From Clostridiaceae bacterium (GTDB lineage: Bacteria > Bacillota > Clostridia > Lachnospirales > Lachnospiraceae), in contig CAJSZV010000002.1 of NCBI GenBank assembly GCA_910574345.1, forward strand, positions 1 to 64,000: a DNA stretch of 64,000 nt, read 5' to 3'. Below the pieces are notes generated by a model. That model did no database searches. It saw only the letters and a list, made by a program, of their open reading frames with translations, and was not told where the DNA came from. Shown here one piece after another: positions 25,513 to 34,651 of the stretch. The position numbers were made by a program, and so were the translations under genes. Positions within the stretch are counted from its first letter, which is position 1. Each line of letters begins with the position of its first letter.

Positions 25513-28500
25513 ATGGATAAGAACGCGATTAAAAGGTTTGCTGTCTGGGCAAGAACAGAGCTGATCGCCCGTGTTTCACTGAAAGGTGTGGAATATGGTA
25601 TTACCGAGGATAATATTGTTGATGCTGCAGCTGACAGCGTGGGCGGTAAAGTTCTGACGGATGCAGAGAAAAAACAGCGGATGGCTTGTATTGCCGAGAT
25701 TAACGATAAAGGATACAAGCAGGTTATGGAGGAGGTTGCCTACACATGGTTTAACTGCTTTTCTGCCCTGCGTTTCATGGAGGTCAACGGTTATCTTCCT
25801 TCCCATGTGCGTGTGTTTACGGACGAGGAGAACAACTTCAAGCCGCAGATCATCACCGAAGCCATTCATCTGGATTTGGATGGACTCAATATGGAAAAGG
25901 TCTATGAGCTGAAAGAAGCTGAAAAGACCGAAGAACTGTATAAATATCTGCTGATTGTGCAGTGTAATGCCTTAAATAAGATTCTGCCGGGACTGTTCCA
26001 GAAAATCAGCGACTACACCGAGCTTCTTCTGCCGGACAACTTGCTCCGTGAAGGCAGTGTGATTCAGCAGATGATCGAGCGGATACCAGAGGATGACTGG
26101 AAAGATGCGGTGCAGATTATCGGATGGCTGTATCAGTATTATAATAGCGAAAAAAAGGATGATGTATTCGCTGCTCTGAAAAAGAATGTCAAAATCACAA
26201 AAGAAAACATACCTGCGGCAACCCAGCTTTTCACACCGGACTGGATTGTTCGTTACATGGTAGAGAACAGCCTTGGTCGTTTGTGGCTGGAAGGACACCC
26301 AGATGCTAAGAATCAGCTTCTGCCAACGGAAGAAGAACAGTCTGCCTATGTTGCCAGAAATCGTGACCCAGAAGATACCAAATGGCATTATTATCTGGAA
26401 GAAGCCGAGCAGGAACCGGAAGTGCAGGCACAGCTTGCCGAGATTCGCAGGGAATACGCAGCACTGACACCGGATCAGCTGAAAGTCATTGACCCTTGCT
26501 CCGGTTCTGGTCATATCCTTGCGTATATGTTCGATGTGCTGATGAAGATTTATGAATCCTACGGCTATACCACCCGTGAAGCGGTGGCGAGTATTGTGGA
26601 GAATAACATCTATGGTCTGGATATTGACGACCGTGCGGCACAGCTGGCTTACTTTGCGGTCATGATGAAAGCGCGTCAGTATGACCGCCGGTTCTTCAGC
26701 CGTGGTATTCAGCCCCATGTGTATGCTATTGTGGAGAGCAATCATGTGGACAAATTTGCTGTGGAGTATTTCTGTAATGGGGATGCAAAGCTGAAAGCGA
26801 CAATGGATACGATTATCAGCAAATTACATGATGCAAAGGAGTATGGCTCGATTCTAACGGTAATTCCACAGGACTGGTCTGCTCTGTATGACCGCTTTGC
26901 AGAGATTACAGAGGATATTCATATGTCCCGTGATGTGGTATTGGCAGAACTTTTGCCGTTGGTGCAGGTGGCAGAAGCATTGGCACAAAAGTATGATGTG
27001 GTGGTGACGAATCCGCCATATATGGGTAGCTCTGGTATGAGTACAAAGCTCTCTGATTATGTTAAAAAATATTATTCCGATAGTAAAAGTGATTTGTTTG
27101 CAGTATTTGTTGAACATTGTGGTCAGATGGCAAAGAAAAACCGTTATCAAGCAATGATTACGCAACACGCATGGATGTTCTTGTCCAGCTTTGAAAAACT
27201 GCGTATTAAATTGCTTAATGCAGATATTGTCAATTTGGCACATCTTGGGGCAAGAGCTTTTGAAGAAATTGGTGGCGAAGTGGTACAAACTACATCATTT
27301 GTTATGCGAAAAAGCTACATTTCAGATTATAATGGAAAATATTGCCGCTTGATTGAACCGACGACACAGCAGGGTAAGGAAGATATGTTCCTTGCGAAAG
27401 AAAATCGTTATGTAGCTAACCAGTCAAATTTTTCAAAAATTCCTGGTAGTCCTGTGGCATATTGGGTTAGCAAACCAGTCTATCAAGCATTTGATAATGA
27501 AAAAATCGGAAAGTATGCGATTTCTGATGGACAAACGAAGACAGGCAATAATGATAAATACCTTCGTATGCTGTGGGAAGTTCCTGTTTCGGAAATTGGA
27601 AAAGGAAAGCATTGGATCCTTCATGCGAAGGGAGGCTCTTTTAGACGTTGGTATGGAAATATTGACACGCTAATTGATTGGTCTGATTCTGCCAGAGAAC
27701 ATTATCGTAAAGATCGTGTAGCGAGAATTGCGCCTGAGTATATTTGGTTTAGGAATGGAATATGTTGGACTTTAATTTCGAGTAATAAATTGCATGGATT
27801 TAGATTGTTGCAAGATAATTCGACATTTAATTTGGCTGCCCCCTCTGTTTTTTTTAATGATGATAGGATGATGTTCTATATATTGGGATATCTTAACTCA
27901 AAATTTAGCCAAGAAATCATTGCACTGCTAAATCCAACACTCAATACAAATATCAGTGATATAACATCTCAGCCACTGTGTTATGGGAAACTGCCAGAAC
28001 AAGATAATTGCGTTATAGACTTAGTTAAAAACAATATAGCTATTTCAAAAAATGACTGGGACGCCTTTGAAACTTCATGGGATTTCCAACACCATCCACT
28101 GCTTCGCAAAGTTCCGACCATTGCCGAGGCATTTGACCAATGGCAAGCTGAATGTGATGACCGTTTCTATCAGCTGAAAGCCAACGAGGAAGAACTGAAT
28201 CGTATCTTCATTGACATTTACGGCTTGCAGGAAGAACTGACACCGGAGGTTGAGAATAAGGATGTGACTGTCCGCAAGGCGGATCTAGGGCGAGATATTC
28301 GTTCTTTCATTTCCTACGCTGTAGGTTGTATGTTCGGTCGATACTCTCTGGATGTGGATGGTCTTGCCTATGCAGGCGGCGAATGGGAGGCAAGCAAGTA
28401 TGCTTCTTTTGCTGCTGACAAAGATAACATTATCCCGATTTGCGACGATGAATATTTTGAGGATGATATTGTGGGTCTGTTCGTAGAATTTGTGAAAACA

Positions 28501-28995
28501 GTTTATGGTGCAGAGACATTGGATGAAAATCTGAAATTCATCGCCGGTGCACTGGGCGGTAAAGGTCAGCCGAAAGATGTGATTCGGTATTACTTCATGA
28601 GTGATTTTTATTCTGACCATTGCAAAATTTATCAGAAACGCCCGATTTACTGGCTGTTTGACAGCGGTAAAAAGAACGGTTTTAAAGCTCTGGTTTACAT
28701 GCACCGCTATCAGCCAGACACCATTGCCCGTATCCGTACCGATTATGTGCATGAACAGCAGGCTCGTTATCGTACAGCTATTGCCGATCTGGAACAGCGT
28801 ATAGCTAATGCTTCCACCGGCGAACGTGTGAAGCTGAACAAAAAACTGACCGCTTTGCAGGCTCAAGATACCGAGATCCGTACCTATGAGGAAAAGATTC
28901 ACCACCTTGCCGACCAGATGATATCCATCGACCTGGATGACGGTGTGAAGAAGAACTATGCAATTTTCCAGGACGTTTTGGCTAAAATAAAGTAA
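25513..28995 (+). CDS. pglX: BREX adenine-specific DNA methyltransferase PglX
   Basis: Full-length PglX of 1160 residues. The N-terminal helical part is followed by TPDWIVRYMVENSLGRLWLE, the SAM-binding motif VIDPCSGSGHILAYM near residue 325, and the catalytic NPPY motif near residue 500 (VVVTNPPYMGSSGM), the signature of N6-adenine methylation. A specificity and C-terminal region carries DAFETSWDFQHHPLL, QKRPIYWLFDSGKKNGFKAL and IDLDDGVKKNY. It methylates the BREX recognition site on host DNA. GAGACGAG precedes the start. This intact copy is the reference against which the broken locus 1 fragments were recognised. Confidence 0.95.
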   Translation: MDKNAIKRFAVWARTELIARVSLKGVEYGITEDNIVDAAADSVGGKVLTDAEKKQRMACIAEINDKGYKQVMEEVAYTWFNCFSALRFMEVNGYLPSHVRVFTDEENNFKPQIITEAIHLDLDGLNMEKVYELKEAEKTEELYKYLLIVQCNALNKILPGLFQKISDYTELLLPDNLLREGSVIQQMIERIPEDDWKDAVQIIGWLYQYYNSEKKDDVFAALKKNVKITKENIPAATQLFTPDWIVRYMVENSLGRLWLEGHPDAKNQLLPTEEEQSAYVARNRDPEDTKWHYYLEEAEQEPEVQAQLAEIRREYAALTPDQLKVIDPCSGSGHILAYMFDVLMKIYESYGYTTREAVASIVENNIYGLDIDDRAAQLAYFAVMMKARQYDRRFFSRGIQPHVYAIVESNHVDKFAVEYFCNGDAKLKATMDTIISKLHDAKEYGSILTVIPQDWSALYDRFAEITEDIHMSRDVVLAELLPLVQVAEALAQKYDVVVTNPPYMGSSGMSTKLSDYVKKYYSDSKSDLFAVFVEHCGQMAKKNRYQAMITQHAWMFLSSFEKLRIKLLNADIVNLAHLGARAFEEIGGEVVQTTSFVMRKSYISDYNGKYCRLIEPTTQQGKEDMFLAKENRYVANQSNFSKIPGSPVAYWVSKPVYQAFDNEKIGKYAISDGQTKTGNNDKYLRMLWEVPVSEIGKGKHWILHAKGGSFRRWYGNIDTLIDWSDSAREHYRKDRVARIAPEYIWFRNGICWTLISSNKLHGFRLLQDNSTFNLAAPSVFFNDDRMMFYILGYLNSKFSQEIIALLNPTLNTNISDITSQPLCYGKLPEQDNCVIDLVKNNIAISKNDWDAFETSWDFQHHPLLRKVPTIAEAFDQWQAECDDRFYQLKANEEELNRIFIDIYGLQEELTPEVENKDVTVRKADLGRDIRSFISYAVGCMFGRYSLDVDGLAYAGGEWEASKYASFAADKDNIIPICDDEYFEDDIVGLFVEFVKTVYGAETLDENLKFIAGALGGKGQPKDVIRYYFMSDFYSDHCKIYQKRPIYWLFDSGKKNGFKALVYMHRYQPDTIARIRTDYVHEQQARYRTAIADLEQRIANASTGERVKLNKKLTALQAQDTEIRTYEEKIHHLADQMISIDLDDGVKKNYAIFQDVLAKIK

Positions 28996-29005
28996 AGGGG
29001 AAAGT

Positions 29006-29467
29006 ATGAGTGATGAGATCAATATGACGATTTCTATTCCCACAGATAATGACGGCTATGTTCTTTTACAATGTGAGCATTGTGGCACATATTTTAAGGG
29101 GACATCTTCTGATTTAAAGGATGACGGCGTATTTAATATATTTTGTCCAAGTTGCGGCTTGATAAGCGAAAACTACGTTACCGATGATGTACTTGAACTT
29201 GCTATGAAAATGGTGACGAATGCTGACAATGATATGATTTATGATGGATTCAAAAAATTAGAACGTCATAATAAAAAAGGAGTCATTTTATTCAAGGCTG
29301 GAAAACGCCCAAAGCATGAAAGTGAAGATCCTATTCGGCCAAGTATAGAAGCAATGGAAATTTGTAATTTTCCCTGCTGTAAGCGTACTGCCAAAATTAA
29401 GCCATTATTAAAAATGACGGGTGCGTATTGCCCGTTTTGTGGGGTGAAAAATTATGAAATTGAATAA
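29006..29467 (+). CDS. Double zinc-ribbon protein in the BREX operon
   Basis: A 153-residue protein with two treble-clef or ribbon-like cysteine sets: CEHCGTYFKG with FCPSCGLISE, and a C-terminal set CNFPCCKRT with YCPFCGVKN. Between them is a charged helical stretch. It is not one of the six core type 1 BREX proteins. It lies ten bases after pglX, has AAAGGGGAAAG upstream, and overlaps the next gene by 14 bases, so the pair is co-translated. It could be a nucleic-acid-binding accessory factor; that is inference. Confidence 0.7.
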   Translation: MSDEINMTISIPTDNDGYVLLQCEHCGTYFKGTSSDLKDDGVFNIFCPSCGLISENYVTDDVLELAMKMVTNADNDMIYDGFKKLERHNKKGVILFKAGKRPKHESEDPIRPSIEAMEICNFPCCKRTAKIKPLLKMTGAYCPFCGVKNYEIE

Positions 29468-30242
29468 AAAAGAACTGAGAAAAATCCAATATGATTTTAA
29501 CAGCTGTTCTAATCGACTGCTTCAGGCAGATTATGAAGATTATGCAGGTGTGCTTGCAAAATTTGTGAAATATATGGATAGCACACCAATTATAAATGAT
29601 TATATCTGTGGTTGTGGTAGTTGTGATTGGAATTTAGAAGAAGAAATCAAGGAAGTGCAAGGCTCATACGGGCGTTTGATTTTTTTGTTGGGCGAAACAG
29701 ATGAGGAAGAAGTACGAAACGTGTATGCCGTTTTACGATTTTTAGTAGAAACAAACAATTCTGTATATCGTGGCGTTGCCATGGGATATTCTTCTTCGTC
29801 TAAATGGCAAGATAAAATCAAAGGATTTAATGAACGGTTTGTTATGGTGTTGATTCGCCATGTAGAAAGGTATTTAACGAAAATAGGTATTGATATGGGA
29901 ATAGATGAAAAGAATGTTTATAATGTGACTGTACAAAATGGTCAAGCTATTATTGCAAATGATAATTCGACCGTTACGGCAACTACGCATATTGGTGTAA
30001 ATGCAAATGAACTGGAACGGTTGATTGCTTCGGTACGAACAAAAATGGATACACTTACAGATACAGATAAAGAAACTGCATCTGAGAGCTTGGAAGTTAT
30101 AGAAGCAGAAATTGTATCTGAAAAGCCCAAAAAATCCATGATAAAAACAGCAATAACTTCATTGCAGGCAATAAAGGGAGCTGCAGAATTTGGAGCTGCT
30201 GTTTCAGCATTGATTCAATTTATTGGACCTATGCTATCGTGA
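29454..30242 (+). CDS. Unknown protein coupled to the zinc-ribbon gene
   Basis: A 262-residue protein of no recognised family. The N-terminal ~145 residues are helical, with a small cysteine cluster YICGCGSCDWNLEEE. A middle beta-like stretch reads NVTVQNGQAIIANDNSTVTA, a serine/threonine/asparagine-rich strand pattern also seen in some defence effectors. A charged linker and an apolar C-terminal helix (ITSLQAIKGAAEFGAAVSAL and IQFIGPMLS) that could insert in a membrane follow. Its overlap with the zinc-ribbon gene and its place inside the BREX operon suggest a joint role with it. Confidence 0.6.
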   Translation: MKLNKKELRKIQYDFNSCSNRLLQADYEDYAGVLAKFVKYMDSTPIINDYICGCGSCDWNLEEEIKEVQGSYGRLIFLLGETDEEEVRNVYAVLRFLVETNNSVYRGVAMGYSSSSKWQDKIKGFNERFVMVLIRHVERYLTKIGIDMGIDEKNVYNVTVQNGQAIIANDNSTVTATTHIGVNANELERLIASVRTKMDTLTDTDKETASESLEVIEAEIVSEKPKKSMIKTAITSLQAIKGAAEFGAAVSALIQFIGPMLS

Positions 30243-30279
30243 CAGTACATAAAGCTGTAAAAGAGAGCGGGGTGCTATC

Positions 30280-30723
30280 ATGACCATAGAAGAAATTCTT
30301 GCAGGGGAATCGAAGAATGTAGAGTTCAAAGAAACCCTGCCGGAAAAAAGTATTAAATATATGAAATCTGTAGCTGCCTTTGCCATTTTGACTGGTAATC
30401 GAGGTCAGAATAACGACAATAATATCAAAAATGGCGTTAATGCAGATGCTGACAGCATTGATGGCGTTGAAAATGGCGCTAGTGACATTAAAAATGACGT
30501 TGATGAAGTGGTATATACAGACAAAGTTTTTCCAGATCATATTCAAAAACTGCTGAAGATCATTGCCGAAAATCCGGCAGAAACGCAGGCACAGTATGCA
30601 GAGAAGCTTGGAATATCAAAAAGAACAATTTCCAGAATTTTTGCGGAGTTAAAAGAACAAGGCATACTCGAACAGCAAGGAAACAGAAGAAAAGCAAAAT
30701 GGCTTATTATAAAGAAAAGATAG
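30280..30723 (+). CDS. AlbA_2-type regulator with internal deletion, HTH retained
   Basis: A 147-residue chimera. The first 35 residues (MTIEEILAGESKNVEFKETL...KSVAAFA) are the beginning of an AlbA_2/Schlafen-like DNA-binding domain that normally continues FANxxGG. The sequence then jumps to a low-complexity linker with GVN/GVE echoes (NGVNADADSIDGVENGASD) and a C-terminal winged helix (ETQAQYAEKLGISKRTISRI then FAELKEQGILEQQ). Full-length relatives are about 450 residues, so roughly 300 are missing, yet the frame is kept. It may still be made as a small regulator. The locus 1 remnant at 14744-14880 is the same gene. Confidence 0.6.
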   Translation: MTIEEILAGESKNVEFKETLPEKSIKYMKSVAAFAILTGNRGQNNDNNIKNGVNADADSIDGVENGASDIKNDVDEVVYTDKVFPDHIQKLLKIIAENPAETQAQYAEKLGISKRTISRIFAELKEQGILEQQGNRRKAKWLIIKKR

Positions 30724-30733
30724 GAGGTGCAGC

Positions 30734-33460
30734 ATGGATACCGACAAAGTAATACAAGACCTGAACCGGCGGTTTGCTGCCCCTTTGCCGGAATTTTATC
30801 AGCGTCGTATCATCTTCTGGTACGATGAAGATAAAGAATTTGAGGACAAGTTGGACGAGATGATTCTTGAGAATGCAAAGGTGGTTGCACTGACTGGAGA
30901 CAACGCATTTTCTGTGAAGAAGCTGCTTTCCGTAGACGATTTGACCACAAACTATCTGGTTTACAGTCCGATGGTGTACAACCGACTGGATGATAACTGG
31001 CTTTTAGATATAGAGCTTTACAGCGAGGAGTTCCGGGCAGATTTGATCTCTATTTGGATGGATGAAATGGGACTTGCATCGAATCCGGCCATGAGAAAGC
31101 AGGTAAAAAATTATCGTGCCTATTTCAATGCGAAAGACCGTCGTTTGAAAATCAGCACTCAGAATAAAGTTCCGGCAACTCTGGCACAGCTGCATATGGC
31201 TGTTATGGCAGCCATATGCGGATTGAAGGACGCACAGCCGAACCAGATTTTACGCCGTGTGTTCCATGTGGGACTTGATTTGAATCACAATGCAGTTTAT
31301 CAGGATTTTGTAAAGTATCATGCAGACGGTCCATTCTGGGCGATGGTTCGCCAGGGATGCGGATTTTGTGAGGAAGAACCTGACCTTGGACGGCTGGCAA
31401 TTCATTTACTGCTGACCGCTGCTACCCGTACCATAGGGCAGGAATATCTTGCCGGACTGGACGGATTTATTTCCATGCCGCACCAGGCGTATTGCTACGA
31501 TTTCATTTCGGAATGGCTTCATAGCGACAAGGTGAATTCCGGAGAATTCGGAAGACAAGGGGAGCCCGTTAAGGCGGGAAGGTGCCCTGGGGCAGAGGGC
31601 GGCCTGGGCCGAGATATTCTGCAGCTTTATGATGTGGCAAGATATGTGGAAGATGAAGCACGTCTGCATCAGCGGTTTGAAAAACTGACGGTTGACGATC
31701 TGGTTGGTACAGAGTGCTTCCCGTGCATCAACGAAGTGATTCTGACAAAGCTGATGACCGAAATCAGCGACCATATCATTGATGTGAATACCATTACGGG
31801 GACGGTGGAGAAACGTAGAACCTGTGCATGGTATGAGCCATTTGAGAATTTTTATGACGGTATTTTGCAGGTTGCAAATATGCAGAGCTTCTTCAAGGAA
31901 CACTCTGCCGGATTCCATACCGCAGAAGCAAAGGGCATCTGGAAGGAATACACCGAAAGCTATTATCAGATGGACACTTACTACCGTTTGTTCCACCTGA
32001 GTTTCCAAAAGAGCCTGGAGACTTCCAATATTCTGCTGGACGATCTGTTCAAACACGTTGTTGATAAAGTGGAAGGACTTTATACGCACTGGTTCTTAGG
32101 TGAACTGGGTAACAACTGGTCGGATGTGTCTGCAGACGAACTGGCAACCTATGGCAAGGTTCTGGAAATACCGCAACAGGAAGAATTTTATTGTTCCCGC
32201 ATTAAAACTTCAGATACCAGGGTATTTGTGATTATTTCGGATGCTATGCGTTATGAAGTGGCGGCAGCGATGGCAGATCAGCTTCGCAGAGAAACACAGA
32301 GTAAGGTTTCTCTTGGCAGTATGCAGAGTATCTTCCCTTCTATCACAAAGTTTGGTATGGCAGCACTGCTTCCACATAAGGAACTGACGGTAGAACTTCG
32401 GAACGATATTTTGACTGTGCTGGCAGACGGGCAGTCTACGGCAAGCGGCTATCGTGATAAGGTTCTGAAATCAGAAGATCCGGCGAGTGTAGCATTGAAA
32501 TATAATGACATTATCGCCATGAAGCGGGCAGAACGAAGCGCATTGGTGAAAGGAATGGATGTAGTTTACATCTATCATGATACCATTGATGAAGCAAGCC
32601 ACACTTCTGATACCGCTGTTTTTGCCGCCTGTGATAAAGCTATTTCAGAGCTGAAAAACCTTGTGCGTATTATTGTAAATGAATTTGGCGGTACGAATAT
32701 TTTGATTACAGCTGACCATGGATTCCTTTATACATACAGCCCGTTGACTGAGGATGACAAAGTAGGAAAAAATGAGTTTTACGATGCGGACAGGGAAAAC
32801 ATAAGTGATCTTAAAAAAGAAAGTGCGAAGCGTTGTGTGGAGTATGGCAGACGATATGCAATTGTGCAAAAAGGCGTACAGCCAAACTACTTATTGCCTG
32901 TGAAGTTCCTGGACGGGAAGTCTGACTTTGGCGGTTTTGCACCAAGAGAAAGCATTCGTATTAAGATGAATGGCGGCGGCATGAACTTTGTGCATGGCGG
33001 TATCAGCTTGCAGGAAATGGTTGTTCCGGTCATCGAGTATCACTATCTCCGCAACGATTCTATGGAGTATAAACGTAATAAAGAGAAATATGATACGAAG
33101 CCGGTAACGGTTAATCTGTTGTCAGCAAACCGTAAAATCAGTAATATGATTTTTTCACTGAATTTCTATCAGAAGGATGCTGTTGGCGCCAACCGTGAAG
33201 CAGCTGCCTATCAGGTTTACTTTACGGATGAAAATGGCAGGCAGATCAGTGATGTTCAGAAGATTATTGCAGATAAGACAAGCGATAATGGTGCAGAGCG
33301 TACTTTCCGTTGCCAGTTTAATCTGAAATCTCTGAAATACAGCAAGACAGCTACTTATTATCTGGTCATTGCAGACGAGCAGGGATTGCAGATGCCGCAG
33401 CGTGAGCCATTCCAGATTGACATCGCTTTTGCGGTGGATGAGTTTGATTTCTTTAGCTAA
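30734..33460 (+). CDS. pglZ: BREX-1 PglZ with an internal in-frame repeat insertion, locus 2
   Basis: A 908-residue PglZ, about 60 longer than the locus 1 copy. It begins with IIFWYDEDKEFEDKLDEMIL. The phosphatase core has VFVIISDAMRYEVAAAMADQ (Asp503) and ILITADHGFLYTYSP (about residue 660), with a conserved NFVHGGISLQEMVVPVIEY after it. At residues ~265-293 there is a 29-residue segment (DKVNSGEFGRQGEP, VKAGRCPGAEGGLGR) translated from the same multi-hairpin repeat as in brxB; it sits between WLHS and DILQLYD, where the locus 1 protein has no such insert. The insert is in the helical half, away from the catalytic motifs. TAGGAGGTG precedes the start. Confidence 0.92.
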   Translation: MDTDKVIQDLNRRFAAPLPEFYQRRIIFWYDEDKEFEDKLDEMILENAKVVALTGDNAFSVKKLLSVDDLTTNYLVYSPMVYNRLDDNWLLDIELYSEEFRADLISIWMDEMGLASNPAMRKQVKNYRAYFNAKDRRLKISTQNKVPATLAQLHMAVMAAICGLKDAQPNQILRRVFHVGLDLNHNAVYQDFVKYHADGPFWAMVRQGCGFCEEEPDLGRLAIHLLLTAATRTIGQEYLAGLDGFISMPHQAYCYDFISEWLHSDKVNSGEFGRQGEPVKAGRCPGAEGGLGRDILQLYDVARYVEDEARLHQRFEKLTVDDLVGTECFPCINEVILTKLMTEISDHIIDVNTITGTVEKRRTCAWYEPFENFYDGILQVANMQSFFKEHSAGFHTAEAKGIWKEYTESYYQMDTYYRLFHLSFQKSLETSNILLDDLFKHVVDKVEGLYTHWFLGELGNNWSDVSADELATYGKVLEIPQQEEFYCSRIKTSDTRVFVIISDAMRYEVAAAMADQLRRETQSKVSLGSMQSIFPSITKFGMAALLPHKELTVELRNDILTVLADGQSTASGYRDKVLKSEDPASVALKYNDIIAMKRAERSALVKGMDVVYIYHDTIDEASHTSDTAVFAACDKAISELKNLVRIIVNEFGGTNILITADHGFLYTYSPLTEDDKVGKNEFYDADRENISDLKKESAKRCVEYGRRYAIVQKGVQPNYLLPVKFLDGKSDFGGFAPRESIRIKMNGGGMNFVHGGISLQEMVVPVIEYHYLRNDSMEYKRNKEKYDTKPVTVNLLSANRKISNMIFSLNFYQKDAVGANREAAAYQVYFTDENGRQISDVQKIIADKTSDNGAERTFRCQFNLKSLKYSKTATYYLVIADEQGLQMPQREPFQIDIAFAVDEFDFFS
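31523..31611 (+). repeat. ORF-invading palindromic repeat, copy B (in pglZ)
   Basis: The 86-base core 31526-31611 matches copy A in brxB. Relative to copy A, the first hairpin has two compensated pair changes (T-A to C-G and C-G to A-T) and one G-C to G-U change. The later hairpins keep their stems. It encodes 29 residues in frame. Confidence 0.85.
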
Positions 33461-33481
33461 GTACCGTAGGAGGATGGAAAG

Positions 33482-33665
33482 ATGGAGCAATTTACAGAGG
33501 GTGATAGCACCCGTGAAGAAATAAGGAACAAGCACCGCCAGAACTTTGACGGTAAAAATGCGTCGCCGTGTCAAGGAACAGCTGAAAAAGCTGGGCGGCA
33601 TGGAGTTTTATGATGTGAATTTCTCTTATATTAACCTGGATGGTTACCTTGACCGGGGATTATAA
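33482..33665 (+). pseudogene. brxL: brxL remnant, locus 2
   Basis: GTAGGAGG precedes an ATG with about 24 codons resembling a BrxL N-terminus (EEIRNKHRQNFDGK). These are joined out of frame to a piece from the middle of BrxL (MRRRVKEQLKKLGGMEFYDV then NFSYI), which ends at 33665. The ATPase, Walker motifs and Lon protease domain are all absent. Its position directly after pglZ is the canonical brxL place. Confidence 0.65.
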
Positions 33666-33835
33666 GATACTGTATGAACGGTTTATGGAGAGAAACGGAA
33701 AGCCGGAAAGGCATAGGGGGCATGTGGTCAATGACTGTGATCCGGAAAAGGAAGATACCAGGCCGGCCGTTATCGCATAGGAAAATTTTGCCGATGGGAT
33801 AAGAAGGTATCTTTCTTTGGAGATCTAATTTTCCA

Positions 33836-33864
33836 TTGCCTAAATATACAGTCAATGGTACAAT
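33836..33864 (+). promoter_or_regulatory. Promoter of the TRIC-type channel gene
   Basis: TTGCCT (33836-33841), 17 bases, TACAAT (33859-33864), 43 bases before ATG 33907. The preceding 170 bases hold only a short frame (KILYERFMERNGKPERH...) that I do not recognise, probably island-edge debris. Confidence 0.5.
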
Positions 33865-33906
33865 AGCCATGAAAAATGAAGCGCTGATTCAAAAGAGGTT
33901 AAGATC

Positions 33907-34551
33907 ATGATTTTTATACTTGAGATCATAGGTACCATTGCATTTGCATTTTCAGGCTGTATGGTGGCTAATTCAAAAAGGATGGACGTATTTGGCGTAT
34001 GGGTGCTGGGGACGGTGACAGCTGTGGGGGGCGGTGCCCTGCGGGATGTGCTTCTGGGACAGTTTCCCCCGAATATGTTCCGGAATGGGGTATATGTGGC
34101 CATAGCCACAGCTACGGTAGTATTCTGGCTGTGGATGGCAGCCAGAAAGGGGGCTTTGCCGAGACGTCACTTTCATCAGCTGGCCTGGCTGATGGATATC
34201 TTTGACTCCATTGGTTTAGGCGTGTTTGCAGTGGTAGGGTCTCGGACGGCTATTGACTGCGGGTATGGTGATAATTGGTTTTTGGTTATTTTTGTAGGGG
34301 TGCTGACCGGAGTAGGCGGCGGTCTTATGAGAGATGTGATGGCCAATATGATGCCGGTGATTTTCAGAAAGAGAGTTTATGCCAGTGCGGCTCTGGCAGG
34401 AAGCGGCATCTATGTAATTCTTCTTTCCTGGAGTTCGGAAGTTTGGGCGGTATCGGCAGGGGTTGTGACCGTCTTTTTCATCCGGACCATGGCAAGTCTG
34501 CGCCGCTGGGATCTGCCGGTCTATGTACTGGAGCCGGAAGATCAGGAGTAG
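33907..34551 (+). CDS. TRIC-type cation channel family protein (UPF0126, YadS-like)
   Basis: A 214-residue membrane protein with about seven helices in two similar halves. Each half carries the glycine-rich motif GGGALRDVLLG or GGGLMRDVMAN of the prokaryotic TRIC/UPF0126 family. Prokaryotic TRIC proteins are homotrimeric monovalent cation channels. It has its own promoter and a terminator, so it is a single-gene unit marking the return to chromosomal backbone after the BREX island. AAGAGG lies just before the start. Confidence 0.9.
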   Translation: MIFILEIIGTIAFAFSGCMVANSKRMDVFGVWVLGTVTAVGGGALRDVLLGQFPPNMFRNGVYVAIATATVVFWLWMAARKGALPRRHFHQLAWLMDIFDSIGLGVFAVVGSRTAIDCGYGDNWFLVIFVGVLTGVGGGLMRDVMANMMPVIFRKRVYASAALAGSGIYVILLSWSSEVWAVSAGVVTVFFIRTMASLRRWDLPVYVLEPEDQE

Positions 34552-34593
34552 GCTATGGGCTTGCAGCGGTGTCTTTGGCTGCTGCCCTGCAGT

Positions 34594-34649
34594 CAAAAAA
34601 ATCCTGGACATCCTCTAACCGTAATGGTTCAGAATGTCCAGGATTTTTT
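34594..34649. terminator. Bidirectional intrinsic terminator
   Basis: AAAAAATCCTGGACAT pairs with ATGTCCAGGATTTTTT, with an inner TAACC/GGTT stem. A-run and T-run flank both sides, so it serves the plus-strand channel gene and the minus-strand tRNA. Confidence 0.85.
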
Positions 34650-34651
34650 AA

